From: Paludibacter sp.
GTDB taxonomy: Bacteria; Bacteroidota; Bacteroidia; Bacteroidales; Paludibacteraceae
Reading direction: 5' to 3'
Length of the DNA: 13,993 bases
Assembly (NCBI GenBank): GCA_030655595.1
Contig: JAUSNQ010000113.1
Location: 1-13,993 of the forward strand
Part shown: positions 7,030 to 13,993 of the stretch, one piece after another
Numbering within the stretch: the stretch's first letter is position 1
How the letters are laid out: each line of letters begins with the position of its first letter
Made by a program: the position numbers and the translations under genes
Notes under the pieces: model-generated
Databases searched by the model: none
Told to the model about the DNA's origin: nothing
What the model saw: only the letters and a program-made list of their open reading frames with translations

Positions 7030-7719
7030 GTGTGGGATAATCTGAAAATATGGCTGATTGCGCTATTTGCCACTTCTTTTATCTTTGTGTTTGCTCAGGA
7101 GCATCCCGAAGCCAATGTGTCGGATAGCGTTCCTTTGCTTTTTTTTACTGATACAAACAGTACGCTTGTTCCACAGCAGATGATCAAACAGATAGAGAAA
7201 GAAGATACGTTTAAGCCGGATCCAGTTCACACGATATGGCTTGGGGCTGTTATTCCGGGTTATGGACAGATTGTAAATAGAAAGTATTGGAAACTGCCCA
7301 TTGTATATGGTGGTTTATTAGGATGTTTTTATGCAATTGGATGGAATTCGAGTCGTTTTGTGTCCTATAAAAATGCATATTTAGATATAACCGATGGCGA
7401 TGATCAAACAAATAGCTTTATTGAAATCATACCTCCTGGTTATACAATAGAGAGTTATGGCGGAGAGGCTGCATTTAAGGGACTATTGAAAACAGGGATG
7501 GATCAGGCTCGTTATTACAGAGACTTGAGTGTTATTATATCAATTGCATATTATGGTCTGACACTGATTGATGCATTTGTCGATGCGCATCTGTATGATT
7601 TCGATATAAGTCCTGATTTATCACTAAAATTACGCCCAACCATTATAAACGATAGATTTACAACCAATCAACTGTCAAAATCATTTTCGTATGGTTTAAG
7701 TGGCAGTATAAAATTTTAA
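7030..7719 (+). CDS. DUF5683 family membrane protein
   Basis: A 229-residue protein starting with GTG; the ATG at 7022 is out of frame. An N-terminal hydrophobic segment (8-22, ending in FAQ) looks like a signal peptide. After an acidic, variable stretch comes the conserved block IWLGAVIPGYGQIVNRKYWKLP (69-90), then a hydrophobic segment (about 90-105) and a second (about 167-183) following YYRDLSV (162-168) and preceding DAFVDAHLYDFDIS (181-194). This matches DUF5683, a family found beside parB in Bacteroidota. The two hydrophobic segments around a PGYGQ turn suggest an integral envelope protein. Function is not established; its steady position between parB and a lytic transglycosylase suggests a link between nucleoid segregation and envelope growth, which is inference. 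Confidence 0.85.
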   Translation: MWDNLKIWLIALFATSFIFVFAQEHPEANVSDSVPLLFFTDTNSTLVPQQMIKQIEKEDTFKPDPVHTIWLGAVIPGYGQIVNRKYWKLPIVYGGLLGCFYAIGWNSSRFVSYKNAYLDITDGDDQTNSFIEIIPPGYTIESYGGEAAFKGLLKTGMDQARYYRDLSVIISIAYYGLTLIDAFVDAHLYDFDISPDLSLKLRPTIINDRFTTNQLSKSFSYGLSGSIKF

Positions 7720-7727
7720 TTAAAAGC

Positions 7728-8978
7728 ATGTTTCTAAAAATAATTATATTTATTGCTCTCTTAGTTCAGGTAAGTTTTGTATATGCCCAATCAGATATAA
7801 AAATTTTTGAAAAAGAAATTGTTGCTCAAGAAGATACAATCAAAGTTCCGGATGAATTCACCTATATTCTTGATCATGTCTTGTCGAATTGGTTTGTAAA
7901 ACATGCAAAAAAGCCCAATTGCGACTCAGCACACTTCAATCATCAAGTTCCCGACTCGGTAATCAGATTGCGTTTGCGACTCATGCCATGCGTAATGGAA
8001 ATGCCGTTTAATAATCATGTTCGATCTTTCATTGATTTATATACGGTAAGAAGAAGAACTCAAGTGAGTTATTTGCTCGGACTTGGGGATTATTATTTCA
8101 GGTTATTTGAGCAAGTACTTGATAAAAACAAATTGCCGCTGGAATTAAAATACTTGCCCGTTATTGAATCTGCTCTGAATCCTGTGGCAATTTCGAGGGT
8201 TGGAGCAGCGGGTCTTTGGCAGTTTATGGCTGCAACCGGTAAGATGTATGGTTTGGAAATAAACAGTTTGGTTGACGAACGCATGGATCCTTATAAATCA
8301 ACCCATGCGGCGGTTCGCTATCTGAAAGATTTATATGACATTTATGGTGATTGGCATTTGGTTATTGCGGCTTACAATTGCGGACCGGGAAATGTAAATA
8401 AAGCAATTCGACGCGCTGGAGGGAAACGGGATTATTGGGCAATTTATCCTTTTTTACCTGCTGAGACAAGGGGATATGTGCCCATTTTTATTGCAGCCAA
8501 TTATGCGATGTATTATGGAAATGCACACAATATATGTAAAGCCACCATCGATTTTCCAAAAGCAATAGATACTGTCATGATTAATCAGCGTGTTCATTTT
8601 GAGCAAATTGCAGCGGTCTTGAATATGCCTAAGGAGCAAATTAAAATAATGAATCCTCAATACAGGAGAGAAATTATTCCAGGCGATATAAAACCTTATG
8701 CTGTAGTACTTCCTGTGAAAATGACAGGAAAATTTATTGACATGCTTGATGAAATTGTTGCTTATAAAGCCGATTCTCTGATTAGTAACAGGAGGGCTGA
8801 AGTCACTGTTACAGCGTCATCTGGTTCCAGCAAGGTTATTTATCATAAGGTAACAAAAGGTCAAACTTTAAGTGGTATTGCTGCTCGATATGGCGTGTCG
8901 GTGACAAGAATCAGACAATGGAATAATATTAAAGGGTCGATGATACAACCGGGTCAGCGGATAAAAATCATAAAATAA
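7728..8978 (+). CDS. Membrane-bound lytic murein transglycosylase (MltD-like) with LysM
   Basis: Cleaves the MurNAc-GlcNAc bond of peptidoglycan to give 1,6-anhydromuropeptides in the periplasm. The 416-residue protein has a signal peptide (1-20, ending VYA) without a lipobox cysteine. An SLT/family 1 transglycosylase domain covers about 130-245: catalytic Glu147 in LPVIESALNP, then GAAGLWQFM (159-167), and AAYNCGPGNVNKAI (214-227). A degenerate LysM-like segment lies near 290-330 (FEQIAAVLNMPKEQIKIMNP), and a clear C-terminal LysM domain (371-415, YHKVTKGQTLSGIAARYGVS...IQPGQRIKI) binds glycan chains. Unlike E. coli MltD it appears soluble or anchored only by its uncleaved signal. It follows the DUF5683 gene by 8 bases and precedes the MerR gene by 10, so it belongs to the par transcript. 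Confidence 0.93.
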   Translation: MFLKIIIFIALLVQVSFVYAQSDIKIFEKEIVAQEDTIKVPDEFTYILDHVLSNWFVKHAKKPNCDSAHFNHQVPDSVIRLRLRLMPCVMEMPFNNHVRSFIDLYTVRRRTQVSYLLGLGDYYFRLFEQVLDKNKLPLELKYLPVIESALNPVAISRVGAAGLWQFMAATGKMYGLEINSLVDERMDPYKSTHAAVRYLKDLYDIYGDWHLVIAAYNCGPGNVNKAIRRAGGKRDYWAIYPFLPAETRGYVPIFIAANYAMYYGNAHNICKATIDFPKAIDTVMINQRVHFEQIAAVLNMPKEQIKIMNPQYRREIIPGDIKPYAVVLPVKMTGKFIDMLDEIVAYKADSLISNRRAEVTVTASSGSSKVIYHKVTKGQTLSGIAARYGVSVTRIRQWNNIKGSMIQPGQRIKIIK

Positions 8979-8988
8979 TATTTCTGTT

Positions 8989-9306
8989 ATGGAAAAGCTT
9001 TATTATTCAATCGCCGAAGTGTCCCAAATGTTGGGAATTAATGCTTCAAATCTTCGTTTCTGGGAAAAGGAATTTAAGCAGTTAAAACCTCGTCGCAATC
9101 CCAAAGGAACCCGTTTTTATACCCTTGAAGATATTGCTTTAATTAAGCAAATCATTTATTTGGTCAACGAACAAAACCTGACTTTGGAGGGTGCAAGACA
9201 AAAGCTCAGTCAAAAAAAAGATCATGTCACCAAACAACTAGAATTGATTGAGCGTTTAAAGGGAATCAAAACAGAATTAAAAGGCTTATCGAAAGCACTT
9301 GGTTAA
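8989..9306 (+). CDS. MerR family transcriptional regulator, small
   Basis: A 105-residue cytoplasmic DNA-binding protein. The N-terminal winged helix-turn-helix is clear: YSIAEVSQMLGINASNLRFWEKEF (6-29), then the wing with RRNPKGTRFYTLEDIALIKQI (35-55). The rest (about 60-105) is a charged helix suited to antiparallel coiled-coil dimerisation. There is no cysteine in the whole protein, so it is not a metal-thiol sensor of the classic MerR/CueR kind, and there is no separate ligand-binding domain. MerR proteins normally bind between promoter elements and remodel DNA. It is 10 bases after the transglycosylase gene and probably co-transcribed with it. Targets are unknown; the neighbouring envelope genes are candidates by position only. 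Confidence 0.92.
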   Translation: MEKLYYSIAEVSQMLGINASNLRFWEKEFKQLKPRRNPKGTRFYTLEDIALIKQIIYLVNEQNLTLEGARQKLSQKKDHVTKQLELIERLKGIKTELKGLSKALG

Positions 9307-9341
9307 ATAATAGCTTTAAAAAAAATGATTAATATAAATTT

Positions 9342-10412
9342 ATGATGATAGGTATGAAAAGAATAAGTTCTTTATTGTTTATTGTTTTTCTGTTTGCTCA
9401 ATTGGTAGTAGCAGGGGAAAATCCCAAAAATGTTATTTTTTTAATTGGTGATGGTATGGGGATGGGGCATATTTATGCTGCGATGGTCACTAACAATAAT
9501 AATCTTGAGTTAGCAAGATGTAAACACATCGGTTTTTCAAAGACATACTGTTCTGACAGATTCACGACAGACTCTGGTGCAGGCGGAACTGCTCTGGCTA
9601 CCGGGGTAAAAACCAAGTATGGAATGATTGGTATGAACCCAGACTCAATACCAGTAGAATCGATATTACAACAAGCTGATAGAAACGGATTAGCAACCGG
9701 CATTGTAGTTTCTTGTGACATAACTTATGTTACACCTGCCACTTTTATTGCTCACCAGATTCATAGAAGTATGTATGAAGAGGTGGCAGCGGATTTTTTG
9801 AAAACAGATATTGATGTTTTTATTGGCGGTGGCAGAAAGCATTTTGATAATCGCAAAGATGGGCGAAATCTGATTGATGAACTCAAAGCAAATGGTTATC
9901 AAATCGCATTGAATATGGACGAAGTTAAAAGCGTGAAATCCGGTAAACTTGCGGGATTGATTTACACAAAACATCCTCCCAAAATGCCTGAAAGAGGTGA
10001 TATGCTACCGGATGCAACCATGACGGCAATCAATATATTAGAAAACAACAAGAAAGGTTTCTTTTTAATGGTCGAAGGATCACAAATCGACTGGGGTGGT
10101 CATGCAAACGATATCGATATGATTATCAATGAAATGCTGGATTTTGATAAAACCATCGGGAAAGTACTTGATTATGCCGAAAAAGATGGCAACACGCTGG
10201 TTATTATTACTTCAGATCACGAAACCGGCGGGTTGACGCTTCCAAATGGTAACATCGCTAAAAGGGAGGTGAAAGCATCCTTTTCTACCAAAAGTCATAC
10301 AGGTGTTCCTGTGCCAATATTTTCGTATGGACCCGGTGCTGAGGAGTTTACGGGTTTTATGGAAAATACCGATTTTAAAAATAAAATTGCAAAACTTTTG
10401 AAATTAAAATAA
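9342..10412 (+). CDS. Alkaline phosphatase, exported
   Basis: Hydrolyses phosphate monoesters in the periplasm or outside the cell. The 356-residue protein is at the short end for the PhoA family. A signal peptide covers about 1-24. Residues placed by alignment to E. coli PhoA from memory: Asp37 in IGDGMG, nucleophile Ser78 in TTDSGAGGTA, Thr131 and Arg142 in TPATFIAHQIHR (the Arg binds phosphate), Glu245, Asp250 and His254 in VEGSQIDWGGH, Asp292-His293 in SDHETGG, and His319 in KSHTG. All three metal sites therefore look complete. Tyr129 and Trp251 replace the Asp153 and Lys328 of E. coli. The ATG at 9354 (MKRISS) is an equally plausible start that gives a more typical signal peptide. It lies 35 bases after the MerR gene and 12 before rluF. 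No Pho box was recognised. Confidence 0.93.
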   Translation: MMIGMKRISSLLFIVFLFAQLVVAGENPKNVIFLIGDGMGMGHIYAAMVTNNNNLELARCKHIGFSKTYCSDRFTTDSGAGGTALATGVKTKYGMIGMNPDSIPVESILQQADRNGLATGIVVSCDITYVTPATFIAHQIHRSMYEEVAADFLKTDIDVFIGGGRKHFDNRKDGRNLIDELKANGYQIALNMDEVKSVKSGKLAGLIYTKHPPKMPERGDMLPDATMTAINILENNKKGFFLMVEGSQIDWGGHANDIDMIINEMLDFDKTIGKVLDYAEKDGNTLVIITSDHETGGLTLPNGNIAKREVKASFSTKSHTGVPVPIFSYGPGAEEFTGFMENTDFKNKIAKLLKLK

Positions 10413-10424
10413 TCGTTCAACCAA

Positions 10425-11336
10425 GTGTCCGAAAAAATCCGATTAAATAAATTGATAAGCGATAGTGGCGTATGCTCCCGTCGTGAAGCTGATAAATACA
10501 TCGAGCGTGGAAATGTCTTTGTAAATGGTCGTAGGGCAAGTATCGGAGCTATGGTTTCGGTACATGATAAAGTCTTGTTGAATGGCAATTTAGTTGAACG
10601 CAAAGCCGGAAATGATTTTGTTTTTCTGGCATTCAACAAACCTGTGGGCATTATCAGTACGACTGAAGTGGGCGTGAAAGATTCAATTATTGACTATATC
10701 GGTTATCACGAACGGATTTTTCCAGTTGGCCGATTGGATAAAGAGTCGCAAGGTTTAATCTTCATGACCAATAATGGAGATATCGTCAATAAAATTTTGC
10801 GGGCAGGTAATAGACACGAAAAAGAGTATCTCGTTACAGTCAACAAGCCGATTACCGATGAGTTTATTCAAAAGATGGGTGCAGGCGTTCCTATTTTAGG
10901 TGAAATGACCAAGAAATGTAAGGTTGAAAAGGAGTCAGTTTTTTCCTTTCGGATTGTATTGATACAGGGCTTAAACCGCCAAATTCGACGCATGTGTGAG
11001 TTTTTTGATTACGAAGTGATGAAACTTGAGCGTGTCCGCATTATGAATATCACTTTGAAAGGCTTACCAATAGGTGAGTGGCGACAATTACAACCGGAAG
11101 AAATGAATCAAATTATTCAATCAATTGCTGATTCAACCTCAGCACCAAAATCAAAGGTTTCACAGGTCAAACCTGCCCAAAAACCAAAAGCTGTTGTCAA
11201 AGATAATCCGAAGTCGAAAGATCATCGTGGTCCCTCAGGGAACTTTTACGATAAGCAAAGTGGTTCTTCAAAACACGCAAAACCGCATGCAGGAAGCTTC
11301 AGCAATCGGGGAAATCGGCAACCAGGTAGAAGGTAG
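10425..11336 (+). CDS. rluF: 23S rRNA pseudouridine(2604) synthase, RluF type
   Basis: Isomerises a uridine in 23S rRNA to pseudouridine; E. coli RluF acts on U2604. The 303-residue protein has an S4 RNA-binding domain (about 5-55, [21 protein letters not shown]) and a RsuA/RluB/E/F-type catalytic domain. The catalytic Asp105 is in [11 protein letters not shown] (101-111). The segments [23 protein letters not shown] and [16 protein letters not shown] are close to E. coli RluF as I recall it, and [12 protein letters not shown] (183-194) is the usual motif III. The start is GTG at 10425. After about residue 235 comes a tail of some 68 residues rich in Lys, Ser, Pro, Gly and Asn that looks disordered and could bind RNA. 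It converges with the aldo/keto reductase gene 52 bases downstream. Confidence 0.93.
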   Translation: MSEKIRLNKLISDSGVCSRREADKYIERGNVFVNGRRASIGAMVSVHDKVLLNGNLVERKAGNDFVFLAFNKPVGIISTTEVGVKDSIIDYIGYHERIFPVGRLDKESQGLIFMTNNGDIVNKILRAGNRHEKEYLVTVNKPITDEFIQKMGAGVPILGEMTKKCKVEKESVFSFRIVLIQGLNRQIRRMCEFFDYEVMKLERVRIMNITLKGLPIGEWRQLQPEEMNQIIQSIADSTSAPKSKVSQVKPAQKPKAVVKDNPKSKDHRGPSGNFYDKQSGSSKHAKPHAGSFSNRGNRQPGRR

Positions 11337-11384
11337 TAGGAGATCCGGAATTAGATAGTTGGCAAATAGGGATTAGGTAGTGGG
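11328..11384. repeat. Three degenerate units with a 22-base period
   Basis: Three 13-base segments recur exactly 22 bases apart: AGAAGGTAGTAGG (11328), ATTAGATAGTTGG (11350) and ATTAGGTAGTGGG (11372). Copies two and three differ at two positions; the first shares the core AG-(G/A)-TAGT-N-GG. The intervening 9 bases are not conserved. The array starts within the last codons of rluF and fills the gap between the two convergent genes. Three short copies could arise by chance in TAG-rich sequence. Confidence 0.45.
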
Positions 11385-11388
11385 TGAA

Positions 11389-12324
11389 CTATTCAAAGAT
11401 ATTTTCAACGGTGTAATGCCCTCCCGGAAAAACACTGTAAGACGCAGTTGATATTCTCATACCGCAATCCAGACCGGCAATTTGTTCCATATCCACAGCA
11501 TCCAAACCAACATTCAACGCTCCGATATTTTCGAGTAAGCGGTGTGGTTTGACAGATTTGGGTATGACCATGTAATTGCGATGCATTCCCCAGGCAAGTA
11601 GTATTTGTGCGGGAGTTGCTCCATGTTTTTTTGCAATCTGCGTTATTATGGGATTGGTCAGCAGATTGTGCGCTCCTTTGATAATCGTCGGACTGCCCAA
11701 GGGATAATATCCGGTAAGCAATATATCTTTTGCACGGCAAAAATGCAGCATGTCGTTTTGCTGGAAATAGGGATGTATTTCGATCTGATTAACCTCCGGA
11801 ACAACGCCCGTCTGATCGATTAAGTTCTGAATTTTGGAGATGCTGAAATTGGAGACTCCCAAATGTTTAACCAATTCTTGCTGTTTCAAGTCCTGCATCG
11901 CAGTCCAGGTTGTTTCCAGGGGCAATTCTTGCAATGGTATCAAATCAGCTGCGCTATTAGGCAAGTCCACTCCTGATTTAAAAACAATTGGCCAATGAAT
12001 GAGGTACAAATCCAGATAATCCAGCTGCAAATCCGATAAAGTTTTACGAATAGCAGGTTCAACATCATCGGGATGATGACTGCTGTTCCAGAGTTTGGAG
12101 GTGATGAACATGGCTTCTCTCTTTACCAATCCATCTGCAAATGCGTCGTGCAAAGCCTGACCGACTTCCTTTTCATTCAAGTAAAGATATGCACAGTCGA
12201 TGTGGCGATAACCCACACGGATGGCCTCGTAAACTGAATCGTACACCTCATGTGGTTTTGACTTCCAGGTTCCGAGTCCGAAGTTGGGGAAAATATCACC
12301 GTTTTTAAATTTCAACACATGCAT
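11389..12324 (-). CDS. Aldo/keto reductase, AKR1-like
   Basis: Reduces aldehydes or ketones with NADPH in the cytoplasm. From the ATG at 12324 the protein has 311 residues, and the catalytic tetrad falls at Asp43 and Tyr48 (HIDCAYLYLNE), Lys77 (FITSKLWN) and His110 (YLIHWP), the same numbering as human aldose reductase. That agreement supports this start over the in-frame TTG at 12336. Also seen: GFGTW-like FGLGTWKS near the N-terminus, LGVSNFS for barrel strand 5, and the C-terminal NADPH motif IPKSVKPHRLLENI. The C-terminal end FPGGHYTVENIFE is usual for AKR1-type enzymes. The gene begins 14 bases after purA and was probably last on the Fur-purA transcript. The substrate cannot be told from sequence. 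Confidence 0.93.
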   Translation of the reverse strand: MHVLKFKNGDIFPNFGLGTWKSKPHEVYDSVYEAIRVGYRHIDCAYLYLNEKEVGQALHDAFADGLVKREAMFITSKLWNSSHHPDDVEPAIRKTLSDLQLDYLDLYLIHWPIVFKSGVDLPNSAADLIPLQELPLETTWTAMQDLKQQELVKHLGVSNFSISKIQNLIDQTGVVPEVNQIEIHPYFQQNDMLHFCRAKDILLTGYYPLGSPTIIKGAHNLLTNPIITQIAKKHGATPAQILLAWGMHRNYMVIPKSVKPHRLLENIGALNVGLDAVDMEQIAGLDCGMRISTASYSVFPGGHYTVENIFE

Positions 12325-12338
12325 AATCCAAAGCAATT

Positions 12339-13598
12339 TTATCTCAAAATGGTTTGTTCCCTGTCAGGGCCGACTGAAACGATTTTAATCGGCACTTCGA
12401 GTTCTTCTTCCAAAAAGCTGAGATAAGCATTAAATTCTTCCGGGAATTCATCTTCCGAATGCATTTTGGACATATCAGTCTGCCAACCCGGTAATTCAAC
12501 ATAAACCGGTTCAACTTCACCTTCTATTGAATAGGGAAATTGCTCGGTTTCTTGTCCATTTATTTGATATGCAACACAGGCTTTGATGGTCTCAAATGCA
12601 TCCATCACATCGCTTTTCATCATGATGAGTTGGGTTACACCATTAATCATCACTGCATATTTTAATGCAACCAAATCCACCCAGCCACAACGACGGGGGC
12701 GACCGGTTACCGAACCGAATTCATTGCCGTTTTTGCGCATCAAGTCACCGGTTTCGTCCATTAACTCCGTAGGAAACGGTCCGCTACCCACCCGGGTGCA
12801 ATAGGCTTTGAAAATGCCGAAAACTTCACCGATGTTGCGGGGGGCAACTCCCAGACCGGTACATGCACCTGCACAAATCGTGTTTGAGGAGGTTACAAAA
12901 GGATACGAACCAAAATCAATATCGAGCATGGTTCCCTGAGCACCTTCAGCTAAAACTTTTTTTCCGGATTTGATGGCTCCGTTGATAACATGTTCGCTGT
13001 CGATTAATTCGAATTCTTTGATGCACGCAATGCCTTCAAACCATTCTTTTTCAAGTGCAGGCAAATCGTATTCGAAATCATATTGAGCTAATAATTCTTT
13101 GTGACGGGCAATGGCAGCATCGTACTTTGCTTCAAAATTATCCAGAATATCTCCAACTCTCACTCCATTGCGACTAATCTTATCGGTGTATGTAGGACCG
13201 ATACCTTTTCCTGTCGTACCAATTTTTCCGACTCCCTTGGCAGATTCATAAGCCTGATCGAGCAAGCGGTGAGTAGGAAGTATCAAATGCGCTTTTTTGG
13301 AGATTTTCAATCTGTCGGTTAATGGATGTCCGGAAATTTCCAATGCCTCCACTTCGGCTTTGAAAAGCGCAGGGTCGAGCACCACACCATTTCCAATAAC
13401 ATTGATTTTATCACCCTGAAAAATTCCGGATGGAATTGAACGCAGCACAAATTTATGACCTTCAAATTCCAGTGTGTGACCTGCATTGGGTCCCCCTTGA
13501 AATCGGGTTACCAGATCATAACCCGGTGTTAGCACATCAACTACTTTTCCTTTACCTTCGTCGCCCCATTGGAGACCTAATAATACATCTACTTTCAT
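12339..13598 (-). CDS. purA: Adenylosuccinate synthetase
   Basis: Joins IMP and aspartate with GTP hydrolysis to give adenylosuccinate, the committed step from IMP to AMP, in the cytoplasm. The 419-residue length fits the family (about 430). Seen: the signature LQWGDEGKGKVVD (9-21) with catalytic Asp13, GPNAGHT (36-42) with catalytic His41, GTTGKGIGPTYTDK (127-140) which contacts IMP, AEGAQGTMLDIDFG, and VTGRPRRCGWVDL, which carries the GTP/aspartate loop arginines. All key residues are present. It starts with ATG 14 bases after the Fur-family gene, with the aldo/keto reductase 14 bases beyond its stop, so the three appear to form one transcript. No PurR-type operator is visible because the promoter is outside the window. 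Confidence 0.98.
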   Translation of the reverse strand: MKVDVLLGLQWGDEGKGKVVDVLTPGYDLVTRFQGGPNAGHTLEFEGHKFVLRSIPSGIFQGDKINVIGNGVVLDPALFKAEVEALEISGHPLTDRLKISKKAHLILPTHRLLDQAYESAKGVGKIGTTGKGIGPTYTDKISRNGVRVGDILDNFEAKYDAAIARHKELLAQYDFEYDLPALEKEWFEGIACIKEFELIDSEHVINGAIKSGKKVLAEGAQGTMLDIDFGSYPFVTSSNTICAGACTGLGVAPRNIGEVFGIFKAYCTRVGSGPFPTELMDETGDLMRKNGNEFGSVTGRPRRCGWVDLVALKYAVMINGVTQLIMMKSDVMDAFETIKACVAYQINGQETEQFPYSIEGEVEPVYVELPGWQTDMSKMHSEDEFPEEFNAYLSFLEEELEVPIKIVSVGPDREQTILR

Positions 13599-13612
13599 CT
13601 ATATAATATTAT

Positions 13613-13993
13613 TTATTTTTTACTGCATTTTTTACAAACTCCATAAACATAAAGGGAGTAATGTGTGCTGTTGAAATTTGCAAATTCCTTTGATTGAATT
13701 GCTTTTCGTATTTTTTTATCTGTAAATTCTTTGATTTTTCCACATACGATGCAAACCGAATGGTTGTGGATGTTTGAGCCGATAGCTTTCTCGTATTGAG
13801 CTGATAAGCCGTCGAATTGATGTTTAATAACCAAACCGGCTTCTAAGAGCAAATCTAAAGTGTTGTATACAGTCGCCAGACTTACCCTGTAGTCGTTTTG
13901 CATGCATCCAAACAAAGTTTCAGCATCGAAATGACCTTCTAAAGTGTATATTTTTTCGAGGATTGCAAATCTTTCCGGAGTCTTTCTGTGTTT
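13613..13993 (-). CDS. Fur family transcriptional regulator, N-terminal start missing
   Basis: The reading frame stays open to the right edge, giving 126 residues; only a few N-terminal residues are likely missing because it begins at [12 protein letters not shown], the first helix of Fur-family winged-helix domains. The recognition helix is [20 protein letters not shown] (36-55 of the visible part). A histidine-rich [17 protein letters not shown] (74-90) supplies regulatory metal ligands and the first zinc CxxC; the second structural CxxC is near the C-terminus (GVCKKC, 118-123). An iron, zinc or peroxide sensor (Fur, Zur or PerR) is therefore expected, and I cannot choose among them. It is 14 bases upstream of purA. 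An internal TTG/ATG start near 13915/13903 would cut away the first helix and is unlikely. Confidence 0.93.
   Translation of the reverse strand, partial: KHRKTPERFAILEKIYTLEGHFDAETLFGCMQNDYRVSLATVYNTLDLLLEAGLVIKHQFDGLSAQYEKAIGSNIHNHSVCIVCGKIKEFTDKKIRKAIQSKEFANFNSTHYSLYVYGVCKKCSKK

Noticed and set aside
9342..10412. Pho-regulon box for the phosphatase
   Set aside because: The 35 bases before the gene show no repeated CTGTCAT-like motif, and the gene appears to be inside a longer transcript.
11125..11358. 77-codon frame overlapping the rluF tail
   Set aside because: It overlaps the intact rluF frame, which continues through the region to a proper stop; the translation has a composition typical of a shifted Lys/Ser-rich stretch.
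11328..11384. CRISPR-like array
   Set aside because: Only three 13-base degenerate units with 9-base intervals; far shorter than CRISPR repeats and spacers, and no cas genes nearby.
11405..11740. 111-codon frame overlapping the aldo/keto reductase on the same strand
   Set aside because: It is a different frame of an intact gene with all catalytic residues; its translation is low in hydrophobic structure and matches no family I know.
12325..12336. TTG start for the aldo/keto reductase four codons upstream
   Set aside because: The ATG at 12324 places the catalytic residues at 43/48/77/110, as in the reference AKR1 enzyme, and leaves a normal 14-base gap to purA.
12583..12804. Open frame antisense to purA (and similar frames opposite coaD's protease, parA, parB and the phosphatase)
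   Set aside because: They overlap well-supported genes on the other strand, have no family resemblance or leader signals, and look like codon-bias shadows.

Overview
This window looks like ordinary chromosomal DNA from a member of the Bacteroidota, most likely near Bacteroidales/Marinilabiliales (order is inference). The evidence is an AT-rich sequence, a PorP/SprF-type secretion protein, a PorT-like outer-membrane barrel, a DUF5683 gene inside the parAB operon, promoters of the TAnnTTTG type, and starts that mostly lack Shine-Dalgarno sequences. Coding density is very high: no gap reaches 200 bases. I saw no tRNA, rRNA, CRISPR array, insertion sequence, phage gene or defence island.

Layout. 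(1) Bases 1-4286, all on the minus strand. Transcription runs right to left through coaD (coenzyme A synthesis), an exported S41 C-terminal processing protease, a SAM-dependent methyltransferase and a PduO-type cobalamin adenosyltransferase, with gaps of 1 to 40 bases that suggest one transcript. A separately promoted acidic DUF2795 protein follows, then the N-terminal third of a PorP/SprF family protein cut by the window edge. (2) Bases 4287-4476, a divergent control region with a good Bacteroidota-type promoter facing right and a candidate -7 element facing left. (3) Bases 4477-5145, a secreted beta-barrel protein, followed by a hairpin terminator whose distal arm contains the -33 element of the next promoter. 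(4) Bases 5333-11336, all on the plus strand: parA, parB, DUF5683 protein, a lytic transglycosylase with LysM, a small MerR regulator, a periplasmic alkaline phosphatase and the rRNA pseudouridine synthase rluF, with gaps of 8 to 35 bases. (5) Bases 11389-13993, minus strand: a Fur-family regulator (start beyond the window), purA and an AKR1-type aldo/keto reductase, apparently co-transcribed and converging on rluF. The convergence point carries three degenerate 22-base-period repeats.

Function. The most coherent unit is the parA-parB-DUF5683-transglycosylase cluster, which places chromosome segregation beside cell-envelope remodelling. The other genes are housekeeping: CoA, cobalamin cofactor, purine synthesis, rRNA modification, phosphate scavenging and proteolysis. 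I found no convincing undescribed system. The items most worth checking are the terminator/promoter overlap before parA, the repeats between rluF and the aldo/keto reductase, and the unassigned members of the conserved clusters (DUF5683 protein, DUF2795 protein, HSP-motif methyltransferase).
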